Source: Microvirga sp. (GTDB lineage Bacteria > Pseudomonadota > Alphaproteobacteria > Rhizobiales > Beijerinckiaceae). Taken from it: DNA of 64,000 bases. The DNA is taken from positions 19,788 to 83,787 of the forward strand of contig JAPSLB010000016.1 in assembly GCA_031181145.1 (NCBI GenBank), read 5' to 3'. The position numbers and the translations under genes are program-made. The notes under the pieces were generated by a model. It was given only the letters and a program-made list of their open reading frames with translations. It did not search any database and was not told where the DNA came from. Below are positions 17,093 to 25,198 of the stretch, piece by piece. Position 1 is the stretch's first letter. Each line of letters begins with the position of its first letter.

Positions 17093-17878
17093 CTATTTCG
17101 GCTGCATGCGCAGCGCGCCGTCGAGGCGGATCGCCTCCCCGTTGAGCATGTCGTTGGCGATGATGCTTTGGACGAGCTGCGCATATTCCTCGGGCCGACC
17201 GAGGCGCGAAGGGAACGGCACGTTGGCCTCCAGCGCCCTGCGGTAATCCTCCGCGATGCCCTCGAACAACGGCGTGTGGAACAGGCCCGGCATGATCGTC
17301 ATCACGCGGATGCCGAAGCCGGAGAGGTCGCGCGCCACCGGCAGCGTCAGCGCCAGCACGCCGCCTTTGGAGGCGGAATAGGCGGATTGCCCGATCTGGC
17401 CGTCCTGCGCCGCGACCGAAGAGGTGTTGACGATCACGCCACGTCCGCCGTCGGGCGTGACGGGCTCGAGGGCCGCCATGGCGGCGGCGCATTTCGAGAT
17501 CATCGCATAGGTGCCGATGAGGTTGATCTCCACCGTCCTGCGGAAGCTCGCGAGATCGTGCGGGAACAGCTCGCCTGTCTCGCGTTTTTTCGTGACGGTC
17601 CGGCGGCCCGGCGCGACCCCGGCGCAATTGACGAGAATGCGCTCGACGCCGTTCTTTTCGCGCGCCTTCACCAGGCCTGCGTCGATGGAGGCCTCGTCCG
17701 TGACATCCACCTGGCAGAACAGGGCGCCCATGTCGCGGGCAACCGCTTCGCCGCGCTCCGCGTTCATATCGAAGATGGCGACCTTGACTCCGTGCGATGC
17801 GAGCATGCGCGCAGTGGCCTCGCCGAGCCCCGAAGCGCCTCCGGTGACGATGGCTGCCATCAATTTGTCGAGCTTCAT
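17093..17878 (-). CDS. SDR family dehydrogenase, 3-hydroxyacyl-CoA dehydrogenase type II-like
   Basis: Short-chain dehydrogenase of 261 residues. The NAD motif TGGASGLG is at 12-19, followed by FDMNAERG, where the aspartate favours NAD over NADP. NCAGVAP and the catalytic Ser, Tyr and Lys (NTSSVAAQ, AYSASKGG) are present. The FPHDLASFRRTVEINLIGT and MPGLFHTPLFEG segments are characteristic of the HSD17B10/short-chain 3-hydroxyacyl-CoA dehydrogenase branch, which oxidises 3-hydroxyacyl-CoA in beta-oxidation or branched-chain catabolism. No beta-oxidation neighbours are present. It is monocistronic and divergent from the YkvA gene 79 bp away. Confidence 0.88.
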   Translation of the reverse strand: MKLDKLMAAIVTGGASGLGEATARMLASHGVKVAIFDMNAERGEAVARDMGALFCQVDVTDEASIDAGLVKAREKNGVERILVNCAGVAPGRRTVTKKRETGELFPHDLASFRRTVEINLIGTYAMISKCAAAMAALEPVTPDGGRGVIVNTSSVAAQDGQIGQSAYSASKGGVLALTLPVARDLSGFGIRVMTIMPGLFHTPLFEGIAEDYRRALEANVPFPSRLGRPEEYAQLVQSIIANDMLNGEAIRLDGALRMQPK

Positions 17879-17957
17879 CGGTTTTCTCCTCTTTCGAGGA
17901 TGCTTCTATGCCATCCTCGCGCAGGCGAATACCTAGACCAACGAGGAGCAGGAGAGC

Positions 17958-18347
17958 ATGAGCGAGCCTTTCATCAAGCCTTTCACCAAGGCCGAGATGG
18001 ACGCCATGCGCGCGGCGAACCGCGACGAGGAGGGCCTGAAGCGCCGCTTCTGGGACAAGCTCAAGCGCGTCGCGGGCAAGATCCCCTTCGCGGAGGATCT
18101 GGTGGCTGCCTTCTACTGCGCCACCGATCCGAAGACGCCGAGCCGCGTGAAGCTGATTCTTCTGGGCGCCATCGCCTATTTCGTCATGCCGCTCGATGCG
18201 GTGAGCGACCTTTTGCCCCTCATCGGCTTCGCGGACGACGCCGCGGTGCTGGCTGCGGCAATTACGCAGGTCGCAAGCTCCATTACGGAAGAGCACCGGG
18301 CTAAGGCACGGAAATCCCTAGGGGAAGTGACCTCGAAACCCGATTAG
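17958..18347 (+). CDS. YkvA family (DUF1232) protein
   Basis: Small protein of 129 residues with a charged N-terminus and a central hydrophobic hairpin. The DUF1232 signature, AIAYFVMPLDAVSDLLPLIG followed by FADDAAVL, lies near residues 74-101. DUF1232 members are membrane-associated with unknown function. GGAGCAGGAG precedes the ATG. It is monocistronic, followed by an unusually AT-rich gap of 280 bp. Confidence 0.9.
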   Translation: MSEPFIKPFTKAEMDAMRAANRDEEGLKRRFWDKLKRVAGKIPFAEDLVAAFYCATDPKTPSRVKLILLGAIAYFVMPLDAVSDLLPLIGFADDAAVLAAAITQVASSITEEHRAKARKSLGEVTSKPD

Positions 18348-18354
18348 GCGCCGG

Positions 18355-18613
18355 ATCCGGTAAGAATCCATTCAGAACAAAGAATTTAGACTTATTGCAA
18401 CATTATAATTTTTCGCGTACAACACTCTCGTTCATCAGAAGTCATTTTCAATCCTCCCTTTGCAACAAGAAAACTTTTGAGAACCTTAAACTTACCAGGT
18501 CGCTTCCGCGGCCTTTTATTTTGACTTTCGCAACACTGCCACGTTTCGACGCATCGCCAGGGATCGAGGGTTACGGCTAGGGATGGTGAAGAGTTCTTAA
18601 CCATCCGCTCGTA
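18355..18613. other. AT-rich intergenic island
   Basis: About 260 bases are markedly richer in A+T than anything else in the window, especially 18370-18540. A perfect TATAAT lies at 18404-18409, but no matching -35 sits 16-18 bases upstream. No credible gene, tRNA or terminator is visible. It precedes the IalB-like secreted-protein gene and may be its regulatory region or a scar of transferred DNA. Confidence 0.5.
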
Positions 18614-18625
18614 TTGTCCGCTCTC

Positions 18626-19270
18626 ATGATTACGCCATCTCTCCAGCGCGGCATTGCCGCGGGTATCCTTTCCGCTGTCCTCGTTATCGGAACCGGGCCT
18701 GCAGCTCTGGCTCAGTCCCAGCGTGCCACGGGGCAGAAGCCTGCCGCCAAGCCCACGGCGGCTGCGAAGCCCGGCGCGGCCACGGCCGCTGCCGCCGCCA
18801 AGCCTGCCCAGGCGGCAACCGGCCCGGGCGGCGCGTCCCTCGTGAGCTCCCATGGCGATTGGGGCGTCTATACGGCCCAGACCGGCCGCTCGAAGATCTG
18901 CTATGCCTTGAGCCAGCCTCAGGAGCGCCTCCCGAAGAACCTGAACCGGGATCCGGCCTATCTCTTCGTGTCCTTCCGCCCGGCGGAGAACGTGAGGAAC
19001 GAGGTCGCCCTCGTGCTCGGCTTCCCGGCCAAGGAAAACGGCCCGGCTTCGGCCTCGATCGGCAGCGCGTCCTACGAACTCGTCACCAAGGCGTCCAATG
19101 CCTGGCTGAAGAACCCTGCCGAGGAAGGCCAGGCCATTGCGATGATGGCGAAGGGGCAGGCCATGCTGGTGAAGACGCAATCCGCCCGCGGATCGAGCCT
19201 GACGGACCGCTATTCCCTGAGCGGTTTCACCAAGGCCGTGGAGCAGGCCCGCAGGGAATGCGGCGTCTAA
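18626..19270 (+). CDS. Invasion-associated locus B (IalB) family secreted protein
   Basis: Exported protein of 214 residues. A signal peptide (hydrophobic core about 10-26, ALAQS cleavage) is followed by a low-complexity linker of Ala, Lys and Pro (about 33-65). The IalB-like domain follows, with SHGDWGVY near 76-83, where tryptophan after GD is the usual family mark. The final cysteine (RRECGV) probably forms a disulfide with the cysteine of KICYAL. IalB proteins are periplasmic or outer-membrane associated; the molecular role is not defined. The ATG at 18626 lacks a strong ribosome site; a TTG at 18614 would add four residues. A terminator follows, so it is separate from rlmN. Confidence 0.85.
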   Translation: MITPSLQRGIAAGILSAVLVIGTGPAALAQSQRATGQKPAAKPTAAAKPGAATAAAAAKPAQAATGPGGASLVSSHGDWGVYTAQTGRSKICYALSQPQERLPKNLNRDPAYLFVSFRPAENVRNEVALVLGFPAKENGPASASIGSASYELVTKASNAWLKNPAEEGQAIAMMAKGQAMLVKTQSARGSSLTDRYSLSGFTKAVEQARRECGV

Positions 19271-19306
19271 CCGCCGGATCTTGCAAATCGCTCCCTGAAT
19301 GAGCAT

Positions 19307-19331
19307 TTCCGGGCCTCGCGCCCGGAATTTT
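19307..19331 (+). terminator. Intrinsic terminator of the IalB-like gene
   Basis: An 8-bp stem (TTCCGGGC at 19307-19314 with its complement at 19320-19327) has a 5-base loop and is followed by TTTTGC. It lies 37 bases after the stop codon. Confidence 0.8.
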
Positions 19332-19409
19332 GCTTCATGGAGCTCACGGTTTCGGCGCAATCGTGTTATACGACACAGCCATTCCCAACAACGAGGCTCG
19401 AGATTTCCC

Positions 19410-20735
19410 ATGGCGACGGCGCTCGACATCGCCAAGCGTAACCCCAATGCGGCTCCCCTGGCCGTGAGCGATGCCGCGCGCGCGGCGGGGCAGACCGCTT
19501 TGTCCATCGAAAAGACGGCCGAGATGAGCGTGGCGGCGGGAGCCGCTCCCGGCGGCGCGTCGCTCATCGGCCTCACCCGCGACCAGCTGAAGGATTCGCT
19601 GGCGGCGATCGGCGTGCCCGAGCGCGAGCTGAAGATGCGCGTGGCGCAGCTCTGGCACTGGATCTATCTCCGCGGGGCGAGAGACTTCTCCGAGATGACC
19701 AACGTGGGCAAGGAGCTGCGCGCCAAGCTCGCGGCCGCCTACACGCTGGCCCGCCCGCAGGTGGTCTCCGAGCAGGTGTCGAAGGACGGCACCCGCAAGT
19801 GGCTGATCCGCATGCCCTCCACGGGCCCCCTCGACAAGGGCGCGGAGATCGAGTGCGTCTACATTCCGGAAGTCGACCGCGGCACGTTGTGCGTGTCGAG
19901 CCAGGTCGGCTGCACGCTCACCTGCTCCTTCTGCCACACGGGCACCCAGCGCCTCGTGCGCAACCTGACCTCCGCGGAGATCGTGGCGCAGCTCATCGTC
20001 GCGCGCGATGCCATCGGCGACTGGCCCGACGCCACGCCGCCGGAAGGCGCCTTCGTGCCCACCGACGGCGGACGCTTCGTGTCCAACATCGTGTTCATGG
20101 GCATGGGCGAGCCGCTCTACAACACGGATAACGTGATCGCCGCGATAGGCGTGATGTCGGACAACGAGGGCCTCGGCCTCTCTCGCCGCCGCATCACGGT
20201 CTCCACCTCCGGCGTCGTGCCGCAGATGGAACGCCTCGGCGCCGAAGCGAACACCATGCTGGCGATCTCGCTCCACGCCGTGCGCGACGAGTTGCGCGAC
20301 GTACTGGTGCCGATCAACCGCAAATACGACATCAAGCAGCTTCTCGACGCCTGCCGCGCCTATCCCGGCCTGTCGAACGCCCGCCGCATCACGTTCGAGT
20401 ACGTGATGCTCAAAGGCGTGAACGATTCGGACGCCGACGCGCGCGAACTCGTGCGGCTCTTGAAGGGCATCCCGGCGAAGATCAACCTGATCCCGTTCAA
20501 CCCCTGGCCCGGCTCGAAATACGAGTGCTCGGACTGGGAGCGGATCGAACGCTTCTCCGAGATCGTGTTCCGCGCGGGCTACGCCTCGCCGGTGCGCACC
20601 CCGCGCGGCCGCGACATCCTCGCCGCCTGCGGCCAGCTCAAGAGCGAGACCGAGAAGCTGCGCGCCCGCGCCCGCATGATGGCCGAACAGGGCATCGGGG
20701 CCGAGGGCGTCTATGCGGTGGGGAACGGGGAGTAG
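19410..20735 (+). CDS. rlmN: Dual-specificity 23S rRNA A2503 / tRNA A37 C2-methyltransferase
   Basis: Radical-SAM methyltransferase that puts a methyl group on C2 of A2503 in 23S rRNA and A37 in some tRNAs. The iron-sulfur motif Cx3Cx3C is C168, C172 and C175 (CTLTCSFC). The conserved cysteine that carries the mechanism lies near the C-terminus in ILAACGQL. The catalytic domain is complete. The protein has 441 residues because of a low-complexity N-terminal extension of about 50 residues. An ATG at 19524 (residue 39) is an alternative start, though alphaproteobacterial RlmN proteins often have some extension. It is a stand-alone housekeeping gene. Confidence 0.95.
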   Translation: MATALDIAKRNPNAAPLAVSDAARAAGQTALSIEKTAEMSVAAGAAPGGASLIGLTRDQLKDSLAAIGVPERELKMRVAQLWHWIYLRGARDFSEMTNVGKELRAKLAAAYTLARPQVVSEQVSKDGTRKWLIRMPSTGPLDKGAEIECVYIPEVDRGTLCVSSQVGCTLTCSFCHTGTQRLVRNLTSAEIVAQLIVARDAIGDWPDATPPEGAFVPTDGGRFVSNIVFMGMGEPLYNTDNVIAAIGVMSDNEGLGLSRRRITVSTSGVVPQMERLGAEANTMLAISLHAVRDELRDVLVPINRKYDIKQLLDACRAYPGLSNARRITFEYVMLKGVNDSDADARELVRLLKGIPAKINLIPFNPWPGSKYECSDWERIERFSEIVFRAGYASPVRTPRGRDILAACGQLKSETEKLRARARMMAEQGIGAEGVYAVGNGE

Positions 20736-20828
20736 ATCCTCGTCCGGAATGCGGCTGCATTCGGCGCCCCGAAAACTGCACCAGATTGAGCTTCCCTGAT
20801 ACGCCTCATGCGATAACGCTTCCATCGC

Positions 20829-21086
20829 ATGAGGGCTTTCGACTTGAAACGCCGGATCCTGGGAGCTGCAGCCTCGGCGGCCGCCTCTCCTTTCCCGATG
20901 ATGTTCTTCCTGACCTGGGCCGATCTCATCGTGCAGGGGGATGGCAGGCCCATTTGGGAACGCGGCGGCTTCGTCAACATCCCGGTCTTCGGAATTCTCG
21001 CCCTCTTGCTGCTCTGGGCGCCATCTGCCGCTCTATCTACTGGCGCATCGCCATCGGGCGGACACCTCGAAACGGCCATGCTATAG
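20829..21086 (+). CDS. Small membrane protein, probably frameshifted near its 3' end
   Basis: The frame as it stands encodes 85 residues. A basic N-terminus is followed by one hydrophobic segment (about 15-30) and a second (about 50-64), then a tail (SAALSTGASPSGG) that does not look like protein. Adding one G to the run GGG at 21016-21018 would switch translation to a frame giving a basic juxtamembrane tail (RSIYWRIAIGRTPRNG). That frame stops at 21097 with its TGA overlapping the ATG of the next gene as ATGA. The overlap strongly suggests the original gene was about 89 codons and translationally coupled to the next gene. I do not recognise the family. Confidence 0.55.
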   Translation: MRAFDLKRRILGAAASAAASPFPMMFFLTWADLIVQGDGRPIWERGGFVNIPVFGILALLLLWAPSAALSTGASPSGGHLETAML

Positions 21087-21093
21087 AGGCGCA

Positions 21094-21597
21094 ATGATCC
21101 GCTGGCTGCTCCTCGTCCCCTTCGCGCTTCTCATCGCCATCGGCATGAGCAGCCTGTTCTTCCTCGTCGCCTCGATGGTCGACCCGCTCATGGCGACGCT
21201 GACGGGGGAGACCCTGTTCGTCGGGTTCTGGAACCTGGTGGACGCGGTGTTTTCCAGCGACGATCCCGGCCCCATCGTGGCCGAGGCCATGCTCACGGTC
21301 GGGCGCATCGTGTTCACGCTGCTCGTGCTGCCTCCCCTGGTGATCGCCGTGACCGGCGAGGCGCTGAAGATGCGCAGCCTCTTCTGGTACACCCTCGCCA
21401 CCGGCGTTCTCACCGCCTCCGTGCCGTGGATCCTGCGCGGCGCGGCGCGCGTCGCCAACCCCGCCGAGCTGCATGTAAGCGCGATCCTCGGCCTCACCGG
21501 CGCGGTGGCGGGCCTCGTCTACTGGGCCATCGCGGGCCGAGACGCGGGAGGACGCGCCCCTCCTCCGCCTACCGCGCAGACGCCGTCAGGATCTTGA
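21094..21597 (+). CDS. Conserved hypothetical membrane protein
   Basis: 167 residues with about four hydrophobic helices (about 3-25, 70-92, 96-115 and 130-150) and a proline-rich C-terminal tail, so an inner-membrane protein. I do not recognise a named family. It begins at an ATG that overlaps the restored stop of the upstream small membrane gene, so the two form a coupled pair. Its last 29 bases overlap the 3' end of the convergent LysE-type gene. Confidence 0.75.
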   Translation: MIRWLLLVPFALLIAIGMSSLFFLVASMVDPLMATLTGETLFVGFWNLVDAVFSSDDPGPIVAEAMLTVGRIVFTLLVLPPLVIAVTGEALKMRSLFWYTLATGVLTASVPWILRGAARVANPAELHVSAILGLTGAVAGLVYWAIAGRDAGGRAPPPPTAQTPSGS

Positions 21598-22210
21598 GCG
21601 CGAAGGCGCCGAAGAGGCCCGCAAACGAATAATCGATGCCCCGCATCACCTTCGGATGGTTGCGCAGCAGCGCGACGACCTTCTCCGCAGCCAGGATCAT
21701 CGCGGCGCCCATAGGGGCCGTGAGCGCGATGAAATAGAGCCCGAGGAACAGGAGCTTGTCGGCGGCGTACGGATCGCCCGCATCGACGAATTGCGGCAGA
21801 AAGGTCACGAAGAACAACACCACCTTCGGGTTGGTGAGATTGATGCCCACGCCCATGAGGAAGGTCTTCCAGAACGAAACCTCGACGCGGCCCTCCTCCT
21901 TCACGTGCAGCGCCGAGCCGTGGCGCACCGCGTCCACGGCGAGCCACAGCAGGTAGAGCGCGCCCACGACCTTGAGAACCGTGAAGGCCGTCACCGAGGC
22001 CGCCAGCAGCGCGGAGAGGCCGAGCGCAGCGAGCAGCGTATGGACGCAGCAGCCAGCCATCGCCCCCAGCATCGAGGCCATGCCGGCCTTCCGCCCGCCC
22101 GCCATGGTCTTGGCGAGGAACAGGCTCATGTCCGGCCCCGGCGTGATGAACAGAACGAAGCAGGCGAATGAATAGGCGAGCAGGGTGCTCAAGTTCGGCA
22201 GGAAGGTCAT
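21569..22210 (-). CDS. LysE/RhtB family amino-acid exporter
   Basis: Inner-membrane exporter of 213 residues with six predicted helices. The N-terminal signature TPGPDMSLFLAKTMAGGRKAG is in place near 24-44, and the second conserved block NPKVVLFFVTFLPQFVD is near 127-143. LysE/RhtB proteins expel amino acids or homoserine lactones by antiport; the substrate is unassigned. It is one of three LysE-type genes in the window. It converges with the plus-strand membrane gene and overlaps it by 29 bp. Confidence 0.92.
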   Translation of the reverse strand: MTFLPNLSTLLAYSFACFVLFITPGPDMSLFLAKTMAGGRKAGMASMLGAMAGCCVHTLLAALGLSALLAASVTAFTVLKVVGALYLLWLAVDAVRHGSALHVKEEGRVEVSFWKTFLMGVGINLTNPKVVLFFVTFLPQFVDAGDPYAADKLLFLGLYFIALTAPMGAAMILAAEKVVALLRNHPKVMRGIDYSFAGLFGAFALKILTASAR

Positions 22211-22356
22211 GGACTTAGGCCCCGTTCAAAGGCTGCCGGATCATGCCTCAACCCGGCATCTTCGGCCAGAGAAAAACGCCTTGTGCAAACGCCATGCTTG
22301 ATCCATCTCTTGAACCCGGCAACGGTGCCGCAACATTCGATCGTGAGAGGACAGAC

Positions 22357-22962
22357 ATGACGGCTTCGCCCCTGTGGACACGAATCAGGGTCGCTTTGAC
22401 TGGACTGGCTCTCGCCCTCGGCCTCTCCGCCTGTGGAATCAACAACGTGCCGACCCTCGAGGAGCAGGCCAAGGCCGCCTGGAGCGAGGTGCAGAACCAG
22501 TATCAGCGCCGGGCCGATCTGATCCCCAACCTCGTCGAGACCGTGAAGGGCTTCGCCCAGCAGGAGCGAGAGGTGCTCACCCAGGTCACGGAGGCCCGTG
22601 CCCGGGCCACGCAGATCCGGGTCGATGCCTCCACCGTCACGGATCCGGAAAAATTCCGCCAGTTCCAGGAAGCGCAGAATCAGCTTTCCGGCGCCCTCGG
22701 CCGGCTGCTCGCAACCGTGGAGCGCTATCCGGAGCTGAAGTCCAACGCCAATTTCCTGGCCCTGCAATCGCAGCTGGAGGGCACGGAGAACCGCATCGCC
22801 GTGGCGCGCCGCGACTACATCGCGGCGGTGCAGGCCTACAACACGGAGCTGCGCACCATTCCAGGCCGCTGGATCGCATCCGTCGTCTACCCGGACGCCA
22901 AACCTATGGAGACCTTCACGGCCACGGCGGGCTCCGAGCGGCCGCCCGAGGTGAAATTCTAA
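22357..22962 (+). CDS. LemA family lipoprotein
   Basis: 201 residues. A lipoprotein signal with lipobox LSAC (acylated cysteine at 26) anchors it in the membrane with the domain outside the cytosol. The LemA block follows, with WSEVQNQYQRRADLIPNLVETVKGF near 42-66 and a long helical hairpin. LemA domains are coiled four-helix bundles of unclear role, commonly encoded with TPM-domain proteins. The ATG at 22357 is chosen for GAGAGG 7 bases upstream and for a correctly placed signal; the frame is open further upstream. It is the first gene of a tight three-gene operon. Confidence 0.92.
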   Translation: MTASPLWTRIRVALTGLALALGLSACGINNVPTLEEQAKAAWSEVQNQYQRRADLIPNLVETVKGFAQQEREVLTQVTEARARATQIRVDASTVTDPEKFRQFQEAQNQLSGALGRLLATVERYPELKSNANFLALQSQLEGTENRIAVARRDYIAAVQAYNTELRTIPGRWIASVVYPDAKPMETFTATAGSERPPEVKF

Positions 22963-22966
22963 GCAG

Positions 22967-23773
22967 ATGACGAGCCCGAGCGCCTCCTGCTCCCTCCTGG
23001 GAGGACGGGTGCGGCTGCACCATGCCGCCGCGCTTCTTGCGGCGCTCTTCGCACTGTTCACGCTCGATGCCTTCGCCCAGTCCTTCCCGCCGCTCACCGG
23101 CCGGGTTGTCGATGCGGCGAACCTCCTGAAGCCGGAGGAGCGAGCCTCCCTCGAGGCGAAGCTGAAAGCCCACGAGGACAGGACCTCCGATCAGGTGGTG
23201 GTGGCCACCATCCGCTCGCTCGAGGGCACGAGCATCGAGGATTACGCCAACCGTCTCTTCCGGGCATGGCAGCTCGGTCAGAAGAAGAACGACAACGGCG
23301 TGCTGCTTCTCGTCGCGCCCGCCGAGCGCAAGGTGCGCATCGAAGTGGGCTATGGCCTGGAGGGCGCGCTCACCGATGCACTCTCGAAGGTCATCATCGC
23401 CACCGCGATCGCTCCGCAATTCCAGCAGGGCGACTTCGCTGGCGGCATCGATGCGGGCGTCGATGCGATTCTCGCGGTCCTGACCGGCGATGCGGAGGAA
23501 TGGCAGCGCCGGGCCAGCGTGCGCGAGGATCAGACCTCGAGCCTCGACACCCTCATCACCTTCATGATCATCGCCTTCATCCTCTTCCAGATTGTCCGCG
23601 CCATGCGCGGCGGAGGCGGCAGGCCGGGCGTCCATCGCCGCCGCCGCGGCTCGGGCCCCTTGATCATCCCCATGGGAGGCGGCTGGTCGGGAGGCCGCGG
23701 CTGGTCCGGCGGCGGAGGTTTTTCGGGCGGGGGCGGCTCGTCAGGCGGCGGCGGAGCCTCGGGGAGCTGGTAG
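22967..23773 (+). CDS. TPM-domain protein, YgcG-like, with signal and glycine-rich tail
   Basis: 268 residues. An N-terminal export signal (core about 19-37, FAQS) is followed by the TPM domain from about 40 to 165, including GRVVDAANLL and NDNGVLLLVAP. A single transmembrane helix lies near 195-212, and a strongly glycine/serine-rich tail covers the last 35 residues. This is the classic YgcG layout, with the TPM domain outside the membrane. TPM domains were first linked to photosystem II repair in plants; bacterial function is unproven. It starts 4 bp after lemA and ends directly against the next start codon. Confidence 0.9.
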   Translation: MTSPSASCSLLGGRVRLHHAAALLAALFALFTLDAFAQSFPPLTGRVVDAANLLKPEERASLEAKLKAHEDRTSDQVVVATIRSLEGTSIEDYANRLFRAWQLGQKKNDNGVLLLVAPAERKVRIEVGYGLEGALTDALSKVIIATAIAPQFQQGDFAGGIDAGVDAILAVLTGDAEEWQRRASVREDQTSSLDTLITFMIIAFILFQIVRAMRGGGGRPGVHRRRRGSGPLIIPMGGGWSGGRGWSGGGGFSGGGGSSGGGGASGSW

Positions 23774-24382
23774 ATGATATCCGAACATGACCAACGCCGG
23801 ATCTCTCAGGCCATCCACGAGGCCGAGAAGGGCACCGCGGGCGAGATCGTGGTGGTGGTGGCGCGCCAGGCCAGCGCCTACAGGGCGATCCCCGCCCTCC
23901 TGGGACTCTTCATGGCGCTCCTCGTGCCGTGGCCGCTGATCTGGTTCACCGGCCTCGGACCGTCACGGATCTTCCTGATCCAGCTGATCGTGGCGTGCTG
24001 CCTGAATGCGGTATTCGCCTGGCCTCCGGTGCATCTGGCATTGATCCCCCGCACGATCAAACGGGCGCGGGCGCATGAGGCGGCCGTCCGGGAATTCGCG
24101 AGCCACGGATTGTCGCGCACGCAGGGGCGGACCGGCGTGCTGATCTATGTGGCGGCGGCGGAGCACTATGCCGAAGTGATCGCCGATATCGGCATCGCGG
24201 ATCGCGCCGGCCCCGCCGCGTGGCAGGAGATCATCGCGGATCTGATCGAGGCGATCCGCCAGGACAAGCCGGGCGATGGGCTCGTCCAGGCCGTACGGCG
24301 CGCCGGCGCCATTCTCGCCGAGCACGCGCCGCCGGGAGCACGGGACGCGAACGAGCTGCCGAACAAGGTGGTTCTCCTCTAA
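23774..24382 (+). CDS. TPM-domain membrane protein
   Basis: 202 residues. The TPM domain is split around two hydrophobic helices: the start (ISQAIHEAEKGTAGEIVVVV) is near 9-28, the helices are about 37-59 and 65-82, and the remainder is near 100-185 (GVLIYVAAAEHYAEVIADIGI). This short second TPM protein regularly follows LemA and YgcG-like genes in alphaproteobacteria. The ATG directly follows the upstream TAG, so the three genes should be translated together. A palindromic repeat starts at its 3' end. Function unknown, probably envelope-related. Confidence 0.88.
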   Translation: MISEHDQRRISQAIHEAEKGTAGEIVVVVARQASAYRAIPALLGLFMALLVPWPLIWFTGLGPSRIFLIQLIVACCLNAVFAWPPVHLALIPRTIKRARAHEAAVREFASHGLSRTQGRTGVLIYVAAAEHYAEVIADIGIADRAGPAAWQEIIADLIEAIRQDKPGDGLVQAVRRAGAILAEHAPPGARDANELPNKVVLL

Positions 24383-24385
24383 AGT

Positions 24386-24421
24386 ATCGTGCGGAAAACC
24401 GGACCCGCTCTTCCGCACGAT
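24386..24421. repeat. Interspersed palindrome, family A third copy
   Basis: Perfect 11-base arms ATCGTGCGGAA (24386-24396) and the inverse (24411-24421) are followed by GCGCTAGA, as in the copy ending at 7062. It sits between the convergent 3' ends of the TPM operon and the DUF1223 gene. Confidence 0.75.
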
Positions 24422-24431
24422 GCGCTAGAGA

Positions 24432-25169
24432 TCAGAGGCCCGGGCTCTTCGCGGCCCCCAGGATCACGCTGGGCTTGTCGTCCTCCTCGGCCTGCAGGAG
24501 CACCACATAGCCGTCCGCGCCGCTGCGGGCGATCGCGGCAGGCACTTCGAAGCGGGCGGGGCCGCCACGCCATTCTCCGATGCGCTTCAAGCCCCGCACC
24601 ACATTGGCATAGGTGACCGTCCTGCCCTTGTTCTCACCCCGCTCGATGGGCACAGTCTGCGATCGCAGGACGGGCAGCACCCAGACCTCGGCATCCCGGT
24701 GCTGGATCTCCCCCATCTCCGTAATGGAGACGGTGACCGTGCCGTTCTGCTCGGTGATGGCGACATCGACCGGAAGGGTCGAGCGGCCCTTCCCGGTCAT
24801 CTGGATCGCTTTTTCGATCTGCGCCCGGTCGGACCCGATGCAGGATTTCTTCCCGTTCACGATCATCTGCGGCGTGAACACCTGACGATCGCTGCGGGCG
24901 TGGGCATACTCCTTCTGCCGATGCGTGAACTCGGCATGGGCGAGCGTGTCCTTCCAGCCGAGATAATCCCAGTAGTTCACCGGGAAGGAGAGCGCCACGA
25001 TGTCGGGCTTCTTGGAATATTCCACCAGCAGCGCATCCGCCGGCGGGCAGTTCGAGCAGCCCTGGCTGGTGAACAGCTCCACGACGGCGCGCGGAGGCTC
25101 CGCGAAAGCAGGCTGCAGAAGGGCGGCCAGACCGGTGGCCGCCAGCAAGAGTTTCAATCGAGACGCCAT
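24432..25169 (-). CDS. DUF1223 thioredoxin-fold secreted protein
   Basis: 245 residues from the chosen start. The signal peptide (core about 5-20, AFAE) is followed by a thioredoxin-like domain with a CxxC site, C38 and C41 in SQGCSNCPPAD. The conserved FPVNYWDYLGWKD stretch typical of DUF1223 comes next. Probably periplasmic, with a thiol redox role inferred only from the motif. The ATG at 25169 has CAGG shortly before it; in-frame ATGs at 25181 and 25202 would lengthen the signal. It lies 29 bp behind lpxXL on the same strand and may be read through from it. Confidence 0.88.
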   Translation of the reverse strand: MASRLKLLLAATGLAALLQPAFAEPPRAVVELFTSQGCSNCPPADALLVEYSKKPDIVALSFPVNYWDYLGWKDTLAHAEFTHRQKEYAHARSDRQVFTPQMIVNGKKSCIGSDRAQIEKAIQMTGKGRSTLPVDVAITEQNGTVTVSITEMGEIQHRDAEVWVLPVLRSQTVPIERGENKGRTVTYANVVRGLKRIGEWRGGPARFEVPAAIARSGADGYVVLLQAEEDDKPSVILGAAKSPGL

Positions 25170-25198
25170 GATGCCTGCCATGAAACACCAGGGCCGGC

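Noticed and set aside
16929..18296. A 455-codon minus-strand frame across an SDR gene and the YkvA gene
   Set aside because: It overlaps genes in both directions that have clear family motifs, and it has repetitive Arg/Gly-rich translation.
23640..23773. Glycine-rich GGCGGAGG repeats as a possible DNA repeat element
   Set aside because: They are codons of the glycine/serine tail normal for YgcG-like TPM proteins.
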